Shown in pieces: positions 11,017-22,478 of a stretch of DNA of 64,000 nucleotides (position 1 is its first letter; each line of letters opens with the position of its first letter). The DNA is taken from assembly GCA_022432975.1 (NCBI GenBank), contig CM039512.1, positions 45,038,309 through 45,102,308 on the forward strand. The letters run 5' to 3'. Origin of the DNA: Begonia masoniana. Its lineage: Eukaryota; Streptophyta; Magnoliopsida; Cucurbitales; Begoniaceae. The position numbers were made by a program, and so were the translations under genes. The notes beneath the pieces were generated by a model, which did not search any database, was not told the origin of the DNA, and was given only the letters and a program-made list of their open reading frames with translations.

Positions 11017-14000
11017 CCATTATGTCCTCTATTCGTCCTCGGTAGGCTAACAACGAAATCCATAGTGATGTTCTCCCACTTCCATTCGGGGATTAAGAGA
11101 GGCTAAAGTGGCCCAATAGGTCGTTGATGTTCAGCCTTCACCTGCTGACATACCATACAAGACTCCACATATTTGGCAACCTCGTTCTTCATATTTGGCC
11201 ACCATAAATTTAATTTTAAGTCCCGATACATCTTCGTGCTTCCCGGATGTACTAAGAAATAAGACGAGTGGCCTTTTGATAAAACTTCCTTTCGTAGCTC
11301 TTCATTCTTTGGAACATACCACCTATTTTTGAACTTCAAAATACAATCGCTCGAGTAACTGAAGTCGGAGGAGGCGTTGGCCAATTTACTTGCAATATCA
11401 CTCATCTCCTTCAAATTGATCTTTACTTCCAAATTGAACCTCTAAATTTCCGTTCTCAAAGGCATTGATACGGCCGACATAGCTGGTTGCATAGTAGCCG
11501 GCATCCTACTCAATGCATCGGCTACCACGTTAGCTTTCCCCAGGTGGTATTTAATCTCGATATCATAATCTTTCACAAACTCGAGCCATCGTTGTTGCCT
11601 CATGTTTAACTCTTTCTGGGTAAATATATACTTTAACTTTTTGTGATCAGAAAACACCTCACATGACTGTCCATATAAGTGGTGCCTCCATACCTTCAGT
11701 GCATAGACAACTGTCGCTAACTCCAGATCGTGAGTAGGGTAATTCTGCTCGTAACTCTTCAATTGTCTGGATGCGTATGCCACCATTTTTTCTTCTTGCA
11801 TTAATACGCATCCCAAATCAACCTTTGAGGCATCACAGTATACTCTGAATTTGCCATCTTCGACTGGCAATACCAACAAAGGAGCAGTGGTTAATTTCTG
11901 CTTAAGCGTCTAAAAACTCTCCTCGCAAGCTTCAGACCACTTGAACTTAATGTCCTTCTTCGTTAAGCTGGTCATAGGCTTTGCTATCACAGAAAATCCC
12001 TTGATAAACTTTCTGTAATAACCAACTAGCCCGACAAAACTTTGTACCTCACTGGCATTTCTTGGCCTCAGCCATTCCTTCACAGCCTGAATCTTGGCCG
12101 GATCCACAGAAATTCTCTCTGCAGACACCACGTGGCCTAGAAAATTAATCTGGTTCAACCAGAATTCACACTTACGATAGCACAATCTCCAAGTGCTCTT
12201 TGTGCTCTCCTTCATTACGAGAATAAACCAGGATGTCGTCGATGAAGACGATCATAAATTTATCCAAGAAATCCTAGAATATTCTGTTCATCAGGTCCAT
12301 AAATGCCGTCGGGGCATTAGTCAACCCAAACGACATCACCAAGAATTCATAGTGTCCATATCGGGTCCTGAAGGTGATCTTTGGAATATCACTGGCCCTG
12401 ACCTTCAATTGATAATAATCGGAGCGCAAATCAATATTTGAAAATACCCGAGCCCTTGTAGTTGGCCAAATAAATCGTCGATCCTCAGCAACGGGTACTT
12501 ATTCTTGATAGTCAACTAATTCAGCTCACGGTAATCAATACACATGCGTAGCGACCCATCCTTCTTCTTAAAAAATAGGACTGGTGCACCCCACGGAGAG
12601 AAGCTAGGGTGTACGAAGCCCTAGTCCACCAATTCCTTTAGCTGAGCCTTTAACTCTCTCAGCTCTATTGGCGTCATTCAGTACGGGTTCTTTGATACCG
12701 GTTCAGCACCAGGACATACTTCAATCTCGAACTCAATCTCACGATCCGGTAGCAACCCCAGTAAGTCATCTAAGAGAACCTCTGAGAAGTTTCGAACTAC
12801 TGGAATATCTTGTAGTTCTACCTCATCTTGCCTTTGAACATCCACTACATAGGCTAGAAATCTGACACATCCTAACCTCATCAGCTGTTGAGCTTTTAAG
12901 GAGGATACAACAGGCATATTGTGTTTCTTTGGTATAGCCTGATAGGAGAACTCTTTCTCACTCGGGTGCTTAAAAGACACAAGCCCGGACCTGTAATTGA
13001 TGGTGGCGTGATGTCTAAACAGCCAGTCCATTCCCAGAATTACATCGTATCCTTTCATACCGATGATGATAAGATTGGCATGTAATTTTTGGTCCCCTAC
13101 TGGCACTATATCACCCTACACCGCCTGCTCGGAGTGCATAAACTCTCTGGATGGTAGCATGACACTGTATGGTTGATCTGACGACACAATACATAAACTC
13201 TCCCTAACCACGAAGTCCATTGCCACAAACGAATGTGTGGCCCCCGTGTCCAACAAAGTGTAAGCAGGTGAATTACAAATCAAGATTGTACTTGTGATAG
13301 CTTCCTGTTGTACTTCGTCGTCATCCTCGATCATTGCAAAAACCCTAGGGGTAGCGCGATTCAGCCTCCTATCCGGCATCGGGCAATCCCGAATGTGATA
13401 GCCTTCTTTGTCACATTGGAAGCAACGACCAGTAAAGAGCCTGCATTCACCCGTGTGACTTCTCTGGCAACGTGGGCATACTGGAAGCTGAGGAGCCCCC
13501 ATTGGTCTTTTTTTCTTGTCCTGATAAGCAGCAGTCTCATTGGACCTCTTAATGCCCCAGTTCTGTTGCTGTTGTGGTTGCCCAACCTGACCCCTTTGTT
13601 GTTGTTGAGGGGCATCATGAAGGAATCTCCTTGATGAATCCCTCTGTTTCTGGAACGTTGTCTCTAAGGCTTCCAACTGCAAAGCCTTGGCCACCACTTT
13701 CGTATACGGGGCCTCGTCAAAACCCCCGGTCGTGATTCCCCGTAAAAGGTCCATCTTCAGACCCTGGATGAACTGGTGTACCTTGTTTTCGTCGATGGCC
13801 ACCAGATGAGGTGCGTAGCAGGATAGTGACTCGAACTTCTGAACATACTCGGCCACTGACCCATATTGCCGCAGTTGAGGGAATTCGATCAACTTTTCCT
13901 TTCTCACGCTGCGGTTGAAATACTTCTCGTAGAAGATCCTCTTGAATCAGCTCCAATCTATAGCCACTGTAGTTGACTGCACAGTGTCTCACCAAAATCC

Positions 14001-14058
14001 AGCATTTTTGGTGAGATGGAACGTGGCACACACCATTTTCTTACTTTCTTCCACCTCT
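11017..14058 (-). pseudogene. Element A gag-pol, main part (gag C-terminus to integrase zinc domain)
   Basis: The minus strand carries, from 14058 downward, the gag retrotransposon domain (QYGSVAEYVQKFESLS), a Q-rich stretch, zinc knuckle CFQCDKEGYHIRDC and the protease active site LDTGATHSF (13239-13250). Reverse transcriptase follows ([10 protein letters not shown] and CIDYREL readable at 12680-12540), then RNase H (VYCDASK near 11830) and the integrase zinc region with CMVCQQVKAEHQRP. Several in-frame stops and shifts occur, the worst in reverse transcriptase at about 12240-12670, so the copy is dead. The gag N-terminus is at 40252-40527, beyond element B, and the rest of the integrase is at 6310-7302, beyond LTR F. 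The frame is consistent with the Tekay/Del clade of Ty3/gypsy. Confidence 0.92.
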
Positions 14059-14236
14059 GCGTATGTAGCACCCAGTCCCATTAAACCAAATTTAATTTAT
14101 CAAACTATGGTGTGCTAATTTTATGAAGAATTAGGAGAAAAAGGTGATTAGGTTAGTTAAAGTCTATTTAAGGGCAAAAGGGTAAATAAAAATTAAAACT
14201 GGATAACGTATTTAAGAAAAGAGAATTTGGGGTTAA

Positions 14237-15140
14237 ATGCACTGTAGCCGCCACCATTCTGATTATCTTTTTCTCTCGGCCAACAGCTCTTCAGCAGACT
14301 CCCTCGAGGCGATTTCCCCTCCAATTTCATCCAACCAAGGTGAGTTTTGATTTAACCGCTTGCTGTTTTAGTGCCTAGGTAGCTAAAGGATTTCAATGTA
14401 TGCATTTTTGGAAATACTGTGAATGCGAGATTTCGTTTGGGATATAGTATAGAATCTGGAATGCTAGATAAATGAAAATGCCGAACTAGCTCCTTAGATT
14501 TCTAGATAGTTTGGAAATGAAGTTTAATGCTCTGTTTGTGATTTAGGTGAACAGAATCCCGAAGTAGCTCATAACCAGGAACTCTCGGGGAATCCAGGTA
14601 AGTGAAGTAATGTGTGTGCCTTCGGGACTACATCACAAAACAGTAAGTTTATGCATGTTTGAGTGTTTTCTTTATGTCATGCATCATGTTTTTGAAGAAA
14701 TACGAAAATGAATTTACATGAAATGTTATGGCAATGCATGAACAGAACGTGTTGTGATAGCTATTAAGGGAATTAATCCGCCCCTTAACTGATGTAGTGG
14801 ATTTATTACATTGGGAGAATTGATCCCACTCCCAAGGGAACTGAGGGATCAGATCAGCTATTAAGGGAATTCATCCGCCCCTTAATCGAGTAGAGGATGT
14901 ATAACATTGGGAGGATTGATCCCACTCCCAAGGGAAACAAGGGATCAGATCAGTTATGAATGAACGTGAATGCACCTGAGATGAGAAAGTAGAAACTGCA
15001 TGTTTAGGAATTTATGTTTTAGCGTTTCAGCATTTCATTTCATAATGCTTCACTTATTTAGCATTAGGCTAATAGATGAGTTTTGTGATGTAGGTGCTGA
15101 GGTAACCACTGGAGAGTTCTCTGAATTTACTAAAGAATAG
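14237..15140 (+). other. Spliced-leader-like blocks in LTR B (possible 66-codon ORF)
   Basis: Three blocks (14237-14339, 14547-14597, 15094-15140) are separated by stretches that begin GTGAG or GTAAGT and end TTTAG or GTAG. Taken together they are 201 nt, and from the ATG at 14237 the frame stays open to a TAG at 15138-15140. The 3' LTR copy has a TAG in block 1 at 21127-21129. The block layout recurs in LTRs A, C, D, E and F, but the frame is not open in A or F. Splicing and translation are inferred, not shown. Confidence 0.4.
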
Positions 15141-15555
15141 GTGAAGCTGTTGAAGCACATTCATGCCGCGCCTTGGTGTGCTGATGAGGCGGTTTAACAT
15201 TTGTCTGTAGGTGAAGTTTCAGTGGTTAAGTAGTTATTTGATGAGTATTTAGGATTTAATGACAGTAGCTATTTGATGTTTTATATCCTTGGGATTTTCT
15301 TATCTGTCAAGGGAAACGTGATTTTAATGTTGTCAGTGTCTAACCTTTCTGAAGGGTCTAGAATGTCTGAGTTGTCCCCTGTTATGAAAAATCCGACTTG
15401 ATTTTATTACAATCTGTTGGTTTGGGATTTTATAGGTTCAGAATACAAATATTGGTTTTAAATGGTCACTTGTTGGAATTCAGATGTTATTTAGGGTCAG
15501 GTTATTTCGGATGTTTTGAGTGAAATCTGTAAGTTCAACCATCGGCGAAAGAAGT

Positions 15556-15835
15556 TAACCGGTGGATGTATGTTAAAGTTGATCGGATGAATGAATCATC
15601 CGGCTGACGTCACCGGTGGATGTATGATAAAGTCGATCGGATGATGGCTGACGTCACCGATGGATGTATGTTAAAGTCGATCGGATGATGGCTGACGTCA
15701 CCGGTGGATGTATGTTGAAGTCGATCGGATGATGGCTGACGTCACCGGTGGATGTAAGAAGTGTTTTGTCAATTTGTGACCCGTTGATGGCTAACGTCAC
15801 TGGTGGATGCAGGAAGTGTTTGTCGTTTAGTGACC
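15556..15835 (+). repeat. 44-bp tandem repeat in LTR B
   Basis: About five imperfect copies of a unit with CCGGTGGATGTATG, AAAGTCGATCGGATGATG and GCTGACGTCA. The unit recurs in the 3' LTR at about 22370-22478 and 39690-39870. Element C inserted in this repeat. Confidence 0.9.
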
Positions 15836-16222
15836 GGATGATGAAGCTAAAGTTTTGTCGCTTTGTCACCAGGGAAGCCTTCTGGTTCCTGTTTCGGCCT
15901 CTTCCGTTGACTTTGCTCGGCGGTAGATATGTTTGACTTCTGTAACTTTTCAAATATTACATGGTTTAAACCCTTACTCCCTTTGGCCGATTGTTTTTTA
16001 ATATTACAACCGATTGTTCAAACATTTCTTTTTATATAGTTTTGTTTAACTCTATTGTGCTTAAATGATTTCCGCTGCTAGCTTTTTAAAATATTACGAG
16101 GTTTTAGAAAATGTCAAATTTTAACTTTCGAGCGAAATTTTAAACTTGGTCCAAAGTTTCTTAGTTATATTCGGGTTACGAGTAGCGAACTGGGTTCAAA
16201 AAAAACCCAGGGCATTACATTA

Positions 16223-16234
16223 TGGTATAAGAGA
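16223..16234 (+). other. Degenerate primer binding site of element B
   Basis: TGGTATAAGAGA stands where TGGTATCAGAGC is expected, three bases after the LTR end, so it is a decayed initiator tRNA-Met site. Confidence 0.7.
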
Positions 16235-16302
16235 CATTTTGTTAAACCGTTCAAAAGATTACTCATCTGTGCCAACCGACGCATGGAAATACTTCAACAA
16301 TT

Positions 16303-16362
16303 GTAAGTGTTTATGTTAGCCTTAGTTATTAGATATTTATGAGAGTATTTAACCTTGTCTAG
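16303..16362 (+). other. Intron-like interval between primer site and gag of B
   Basis: It begins GTAAGTGTTTA and ends CTTGTCTAG, followed by GAATA. It is 60 nt long. Elements A (40528-40588) and C (36900-36970) have the same donor sequence at the same place. A small intron in the genomic RNA leader is inferred. Confidence 0.5.
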
Positions 16363-16369
16363 GAATATA

Positions 16370-17400
16370 GCAAAATAGCTAGACGACCAGGAAGACCAAG
16401 ACTACCAAGAGAGATACCAACTCCGAGACAGGAGGAGGATTCTAGTGTAATTAGGCAGCTGACGGAATTGGTGTGTCAGCAGACTGACATAGTGCGACAA
16501 CAGTCCGACCAGTTAGGAGTGTTATTGAACCGAGAAGCACAAGGAAGTGCCAACTCGGGCTATGGCAATGAGCATACGGGGGACAGATTCCGCAGACTGC
16601 AACCACCCACATTCGATGGAAATTCGCCCAACCCGATAATTGATGAGGAATGGCTGAGGAAGGTTGAGAGTATGTTAGGTGTGCCAATGTTGGTAAAGGG
16701 GAAAAGGTCACGTTGGCAACATTTCATCTGGCTGGTGATGCACAACTTTGGTGGGAGACAATTGAGACCACCACCGACGTTTTGGCGATGACTTGGTCGC
16801 AATTTAACGACATTTTCTATGATAAATATTTTAGTAGCACTGTTCAAACCGCAAAGAAAATAGAAACCATGCAGCTGAAGCAAACGGGGTCGGTGGCAGA
16901 GTACAGCAAACAATTCGAATCCTTGTCAAGATTTGCTAGACATCTTGTACATAGGAATGAAGATAAAGTGTTTCAGTTTATGCAAGAATTGAAGCCAGAG
17001 ATGTACAGAGGAGTTAAGTTTACAGGTATTAAAGGCTTGTCCTTCAGCGAGGTTGTGTCTACAGCCTTGGAGGTGGAGGAAGCTGAAATGAAATGTTTGG
17101 GACCGAAGGAAGCCCCGCGAAAGTTCGTCCAACCCCAACAACAGAGAGGAATGAAGAGGCCAAATGAAGGCCAGAGTAGCCAAGGATCAGGGAGGAAGGT
17201 ATCGGATAACAAGAAGTATCCCCAAAGCCCGAAGTGTCTAAAAAGTCACCTGGGTGAATGCAGGTTGGGTTCGGGAAAGTGTTTCAATTGCGAAGAAGTT
17301 GGACACGCCTTCAGGGATTGCCCGAGGCCCAGGATCCACGGTGTTTCAACTGTGGCAAGGTTGGTCACCTCAACAGAGACTGCCCGATCTTAAAGAGTAG
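16370..17400 (+). pseudogene. Element B gag
   Basis: The structural protein of the retroelement particle. Readable parts are RQLTELVCQQTDIVRQQ, GDRFRRLQPPTFDGNS, the retrotransposon gag domain (ATFHLAGDAQLWWETIE, TGSVAEYSKQFESLSRFARH), a Q-rich linker, and two zinc knuckles, [14 protein letters not shown] and [14 protein letters not shown]. The frame shifts twice: near a run of G and A at about 16700, and by one base between the two knuckles at about 17322. The second knuckle is thereby in the pol frame. No ATG was found at the very start, as the reading opens shortly after the leader intron. It is broken as read. Confidence 0.9.
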
Positions 17401-20400
17401 CTCTACTAAGATAAAGCCGAAGATATTCTCCATGGTGGAGTCGGGCGAAGATGAACAGCGTGCTGTTGTGTCAGGTACTATACTGGTCAACTCTTTACCC
17501 GCTTTTACATTGATAGACTCTGGTGCAACATATTCATTCATAGCATCGGCATTTGTCGATAAGTTAGATGTAAAGCTTACCCCTACTGAACATGTGTTTA
17601 ATGTTGCTTTACCCTCCGGTGAACGCCTGTACTCTAACCAAGTGATGCCTAATAGTGTAGTATTAGTAGGAAATATGAATTTGCCCGCTGATCTCATTAT
17701 TATGGACATAATGGGATTTGATGTAATCCTAGGAATGGATTGGTTGTTTAAGCATTATGCCACAATAGATTGTAGGACTGGAATTGTTAGTTTTCAATTC
17801 CCTGGTGGTTTAAACCATACCTTCCAAGCTCTGAAGAAGAGTAAGGAAATGACTGTGATGACTTCTGTCGATTGTAGACCCTCCTCATGCAGAGAGTATT
17901 TGTGCTTTTTGGCTAATGTCTTAGATACACAACTGGTAGAAAAATCAAGCCCCAAAAATGTTTTAGTTGTCCAAGATTTTCCAGAAGTATTCCTAGATGA
18001 CCTTCCTTGCTTACCACCAGATAGAGAAATTGAATTTGTCATAGATGTTTACCCCGGCGCCGAACCTGTGTCTAAAAATCCATATAGACTAGCACCAACA
18101 GAACTTAAGGAATTGAAGAAGCAGTTAGAGGATTTGTTGGAGAAAGGGTTCATACGCCCTAGCTTTTCACCATGGGGTGCACCTGTCCTTTTTGTCAAAA
18201 AGAAAGATGGATCAATGCGTATGTGCATAGACTATAGAGAATTAAATAAGCTAACTGTCAAGAACAAGTATCCACTGCCGAGGATTGATGATTTATTTGA
18301 TCAGCTCAAGAGTGCACGGGTTTTCTCTAAGATTGACCTGAGGTCAGGTTACTACCAACTGAGAGTAAAGTCTGAAGATATTCCTAAGACAGCCTTTCGT
18401 ACAAGATATGGACATTATGAGTTTTTGGTTATGTCCTTTGGATTGACAAATGCACCAGCAGCCTTTATGGATCTCATGAATAGAGTGTTTCATGGATAAG
18501 TTTGTCATAGTGTTTATTGATGATATTCTGATCTATTCACGTACTAAAGATAAGCATGCAAGGCACTTGAGCTTGGTGTTAGGAGTACTTAGACAGCATC
18601 AACTTTATGCTAAGTTTTCCAAGTGTGAGTTTTGGTTGGACAGAGTTCACTTTCTTGGTCACGTGATCTCTGGAGATGGAATATCTGTCGATCCAGCCAA
18701 GGTTCAGGCAGTTAAGGAGTGGCCCCAACCAAAGAATGCTACTAATATTAGGAGTTTCCTTGGGTTAGCAGGATATTATAAGAAGTTCATTGAAGGATTC
18801 TCAAAGATTGCAACACCCCTTACTAGGTTAACAAGGAAAAATGTGAAGTATATATGGACTGATGAATGTGAGCATAGTTTCAAGACCTTGAAACAGAAAC
18901 TGATCAATGCTCCAATTTTAACCCTTCCAGTTGAGGATGATAAATTTAGTATTTATTGTGATGCTTCCAAAACTGGTCTTGGTTGTGTGTTAATGCAGAA
19001 TGGTAAAGTAATCGCTTATGCCTCTAGACAGTTGAAAGCACATGAGAAGAATTACCCTTCACATAACTTAGAATTAGCTGTTGTGGTATTTGCACTTAAG
19101 ATTTGGAGGCATTACTTGTATGGACAAACTTGTGAGATATTTTCAAATCATAAAAGTTTGAAGTATATCTTCACACAGAAAGAGCTAAATATGAGACAAC
19201 GTAGATGGTTAGAGTTTGTCAAAGACTACGATTTTGAGATTAAGTACCACCCTGGCAAGGCGAACGTAGTGGCTGATGCTTTGAGTAGAATGACGACTTC
19301 AGTCTCTACATTGATTCTAGACATACCGATAGCTTTACAGATAGAATTCCAAAGATTTAACTTGGAAGCTGTATCTAGTGTGTCTGCCATGATTTCAGCC
19401 ATATCATTAAGGCCTACTATTTTGGAGAAAATAAAGGAAGCCCAAAGGATCGACACTGAATGCAATAAATATAAGTTGTGCATGGACTCTACAGACAAGT
19501 CGGATTTCAATTGTTCTGTTGATGGAATTCTAAAGTTTCGAAATAGATGGTTTGTTCCGGCTGATACCGAACTTAGAAGGGAAATCCTATCTGAGGCACA
19601 TACCTCTAGACTCTCTATTCATCCAGGAAGCACGAAAATGTACAAAGATCTTAAGCAACATTATTGGCGTCCGAGTATGAAAAGAAGTGTGGCCGAGTAT
19701 GTTGGATCGTGCTTGATATGTCAACAGATTAAAGTTGAACATCAAAGGCCTGCAGGAACATTACAACCCTTATCAATTTCCGAATGGAAATGGGAACAAA
19801 TAACGATGGATTTTGTTATAGGATTACCTAGAACAGCAAAGGGTCACGATGCAATTTGGGCAATAGTTGATCGTTTAACCAAATCCGCTCACTTTCTGCC
19901 AATGAAGATAACATACTCGATGGATCAACTGGCTGAGTTGTATGTGCATGAAGTTGTTAGACTGCATGGAGTTCCAAACACCATAGTATCAGACTGAGAC
20001 TCTAGATTTACTTCTAAGTTTTGGAAAAGTTTGCACAAGGCTATGGGAACACAGCTTAGTTTTAGCATAGCTTTTCACCCTCAAACTGATGGACAGTCCG
20101 AAAGAACCATCCAAACATTAGAGGATATGCTCCGTGCATGTGTTCTAGACTTTCAAGGTTCATGGAGCAAATACTTGCCCTTGGTTGAATTTTCTTATAA
20201 CAACAGTTTCCAGGCAACAATAGGCATGGCACCATACGAGGCATTATATGGACGAAGGTGCAGATCTCCATTATATTGGGATGACGTTGGGAAAGCACAA
20301 TTTATTGGTCCTGACATTGTGCAGCAGACAGTGAAGAAGATTGCTCTTATCCGACAAAGAATCTTGACAGCTCAGAGCCGGCAGAAAAGCTATGCGGACA

Positions 20401-20849
20401 AGAGACGAAGAGAACTAGAATTTGATGTTAGTAATGAAGTTTTCCTTAAGGTGTCACCTTTCAAAGGAGTTGTGAGATTTGGTAAGAGGGGTAAGTTGAA
20501 CCCCAGATATATTGGACCTTTCTCAATCTTGAGGAGAATTGGGAAGTCAGCTTATCAATTACTGTTACCAGCCTCTTTAGAGGGAATCCATAACGTGTTT
20601 CATGTTTCCATGCTGAAGAAGTGTGTTAGAGATCCATCTCAGATTGTGGAACAGTAGAGTATTGAAGTTCATCCTACCCTTACCTATGAGGAGAAACCAG
20701 TAAGGATCCTGGACTATGCAGTGAAGGTATTGCGTAACAAAATGGTCCCACTGGTGAAAGTCTTATGGCATAACCATAACATAGAGGAGACAACATGGGA
20801 GCGCCAGCAAGACATGATGAACCAATATCCAGAATTATTCAGATACTGA
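17400..20849 (+). pseudogene. Element B pol: protease, reverse transcriptase, RNase H, integrase, chromodomain-like tail
   Basis: Domains run in Ty3/gypsy order. Protease [10 protein letters not shown] (DSGA at 17516-17527), then reverse transcriptase from [11 protein letters not shown] (about 18052) through [18 protein letters not shown] and [10 protein letters not shown] to [11 protein letters not shown]. RNase H has [16 protein letters not shown] (about 18950) and the integrase zinc region ends at [14 protein letters not shown]. The integrase core has [24 protein letters not shown] and VEFSYNNSFQ, and the tail ends at IEETTWERQ, ending TGA at 20847-20849. Lesions: about 8 nt missing at 18494/18495 just before the catalytic IDD, making a TAA; a TGA at 19996-19998 where relatives have Arg (CGA to TGA); and a TAG at 20655-20657. 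It is otherwise well preserved. It belongs to Tekay/Del by its tail, and is inactive as read. Confidence 0.93.
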
Positions 20850-20865
20850 ATTTTGAGGACAAAAT

Positions 20866-20884
20866 TCTTTTAAGGAGGGTAGAT
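20866..20884 (+). other. Polypurine tract of element B
   Basis: TTTAAGGAGGGTAGAT directly precedes the 3' LTR start TGTAGCACCC. Confidence 0.75.
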
Positions 20885-22478
20885 TGTAGCACCCGGTCCC
20901 ATTAAACTAAATTTAATTTATCAAACTATGGTGTGCTAATTTTATGAAGAATTAGGAGAAAAAGGTGATTAGGTTAGTTAAAGTCTATTCAAGGGCAAAA
21001 GGGTAAATAGAAATTAAAAGTGGATAACGTATTTAAGGAAAGAGAATTTGGGGTTAAATGCACTGTAGTCGTCACCATTCTGATTATCTTTTTCTCTCGG
21101 CCAACAGCTCTTCAGCAGACTCCCTCTAGGCGATTTCCCCTCCGATTTCATCCAACCAAGGTGAGTTTTGATTTAACCGCTTGCTGTTTTAGTGCCTAGG
21201 TAGCTAAAGGATTTCAATGTATGCATTTTTGGAAATGCTGTGAATGCGAGATTTCGTTTGGGGTATAGTATGGAATCGGGAATGCTAGATAAACGAAAAT
21301 GCCGAACTAGCTCCTTAGATTTCTAGATAGTTTGGAAATGAAGTTTAATGCTCTATTTGTGATTTAGGTGAACAGAATCCCGAAGTAGCTCATAACCAGG
21401 AACTCTCGGGGAATCCAGGTAAGTGAAGTAATGTGTGTGCCTTTGGGCCTACATCACAAAATAATAGGTTTATGCATGTTTGAGTGTTTTCTTTATGTCA
21501 TGCATCATGTTTTTGAAGAAATACGAAAATGAATTTACATGAAATGTTATGGCAAGGCATGAACAGAACGTGTTGTGATAGCTATTAAGGGAATTGATCC
21601 GCCCCTTAACTGATGTAGTGGATTTATTACATTGGGAGAATTGATCCCCTCCCAAGGGAACTGAGGGATCAGATCAGCTATTAAAGGAATTCATCCGCCC
21701 CTTAATCGAGTAGAGAATGTATAACATTGGGAGGATTGATCCCACTCCCAAGGAAAACAAGGGATCAGAAATTAGTTATGAATGAACGTGAATGCAACTG
21801 AGATGAGAAAGTAGAAACTGCATGTTTAGGAATTTATGTTTTAGCGTTTCAGCATTTCATTTCATAATGCTTCACTTATTTAGCATTATGCTAATAGATG
21901 AGTTTTGTAATGTAGGTGCTGAAGTAACCACTGGAGAGTTCTCTGAATTTACTAAAGAATAGGTGAAGCTGTTAAAGCACATTCATGCCGCGCCTTGGTG
22001 TCCTAATGAGGCGGTTTAACATTTGTCTGTAGGTGAAGTTTCAGTGGTTATTTGATGAGTATTCATGATTTAATGACAGTAGCTATTTGATGTTTTATAT
22101 CCTTGGGATTTTCTTCTCTGTCAAGGGAAACGTGATTTTAATGTTGTCAGTGTCTAACCTTTCTGAAGGGTCTAGAATGTCTGAGTTGTCCCCTGTTATG
22201 AAAAATCCGACTTGATTTTATTACAATCTGTTGGTTTCGGGATTTTATAGATTCAGAATACAAATGTTGGTTTTAAATGGTCACTTGTTGGAATTCAGAT
22301 GTTATTTAGGGTCAGGTTATTTCGGATGTTTTGAGTGAAATCTGTAAGTTCAACCATCGACGAATGAAGTTAACCGGTGGATGTATGTTAAACTCGATCG
22401 GATGAATAAATCATCCTGCTGACGTCACCGGTGGATGTATGATAAAGTCGATCGGATGATGGCTGACGTCACCGGTGG
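20885..22478 (+). mobile_element. 3' LTR of element B, first part
   Basis: It matches the 5' LTR from its first base to the 44-bp repeat, where element C is inserted. Bases 22474-22478 (GGTGG) are the left copy of the C target duplication. Confidence 0.93.

Larger units (their letters stand above)
14064..16219 (+). mobile_element. 5' LTR of element B
   Basis: It runs from TGTAGCACCCAGTCCC to CAGGGCATTACA, followed after three bases by a primer site. It contains exon-like blocks with splice consensus (14237-15140), two copies of a GATTGATCC/CCACTCCCAAGGGAA module at about 14760-14950, and a 44-bp tandem repeat. Its partner is 20885-22478 plus 39695-40251. Confidence 0.92.
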
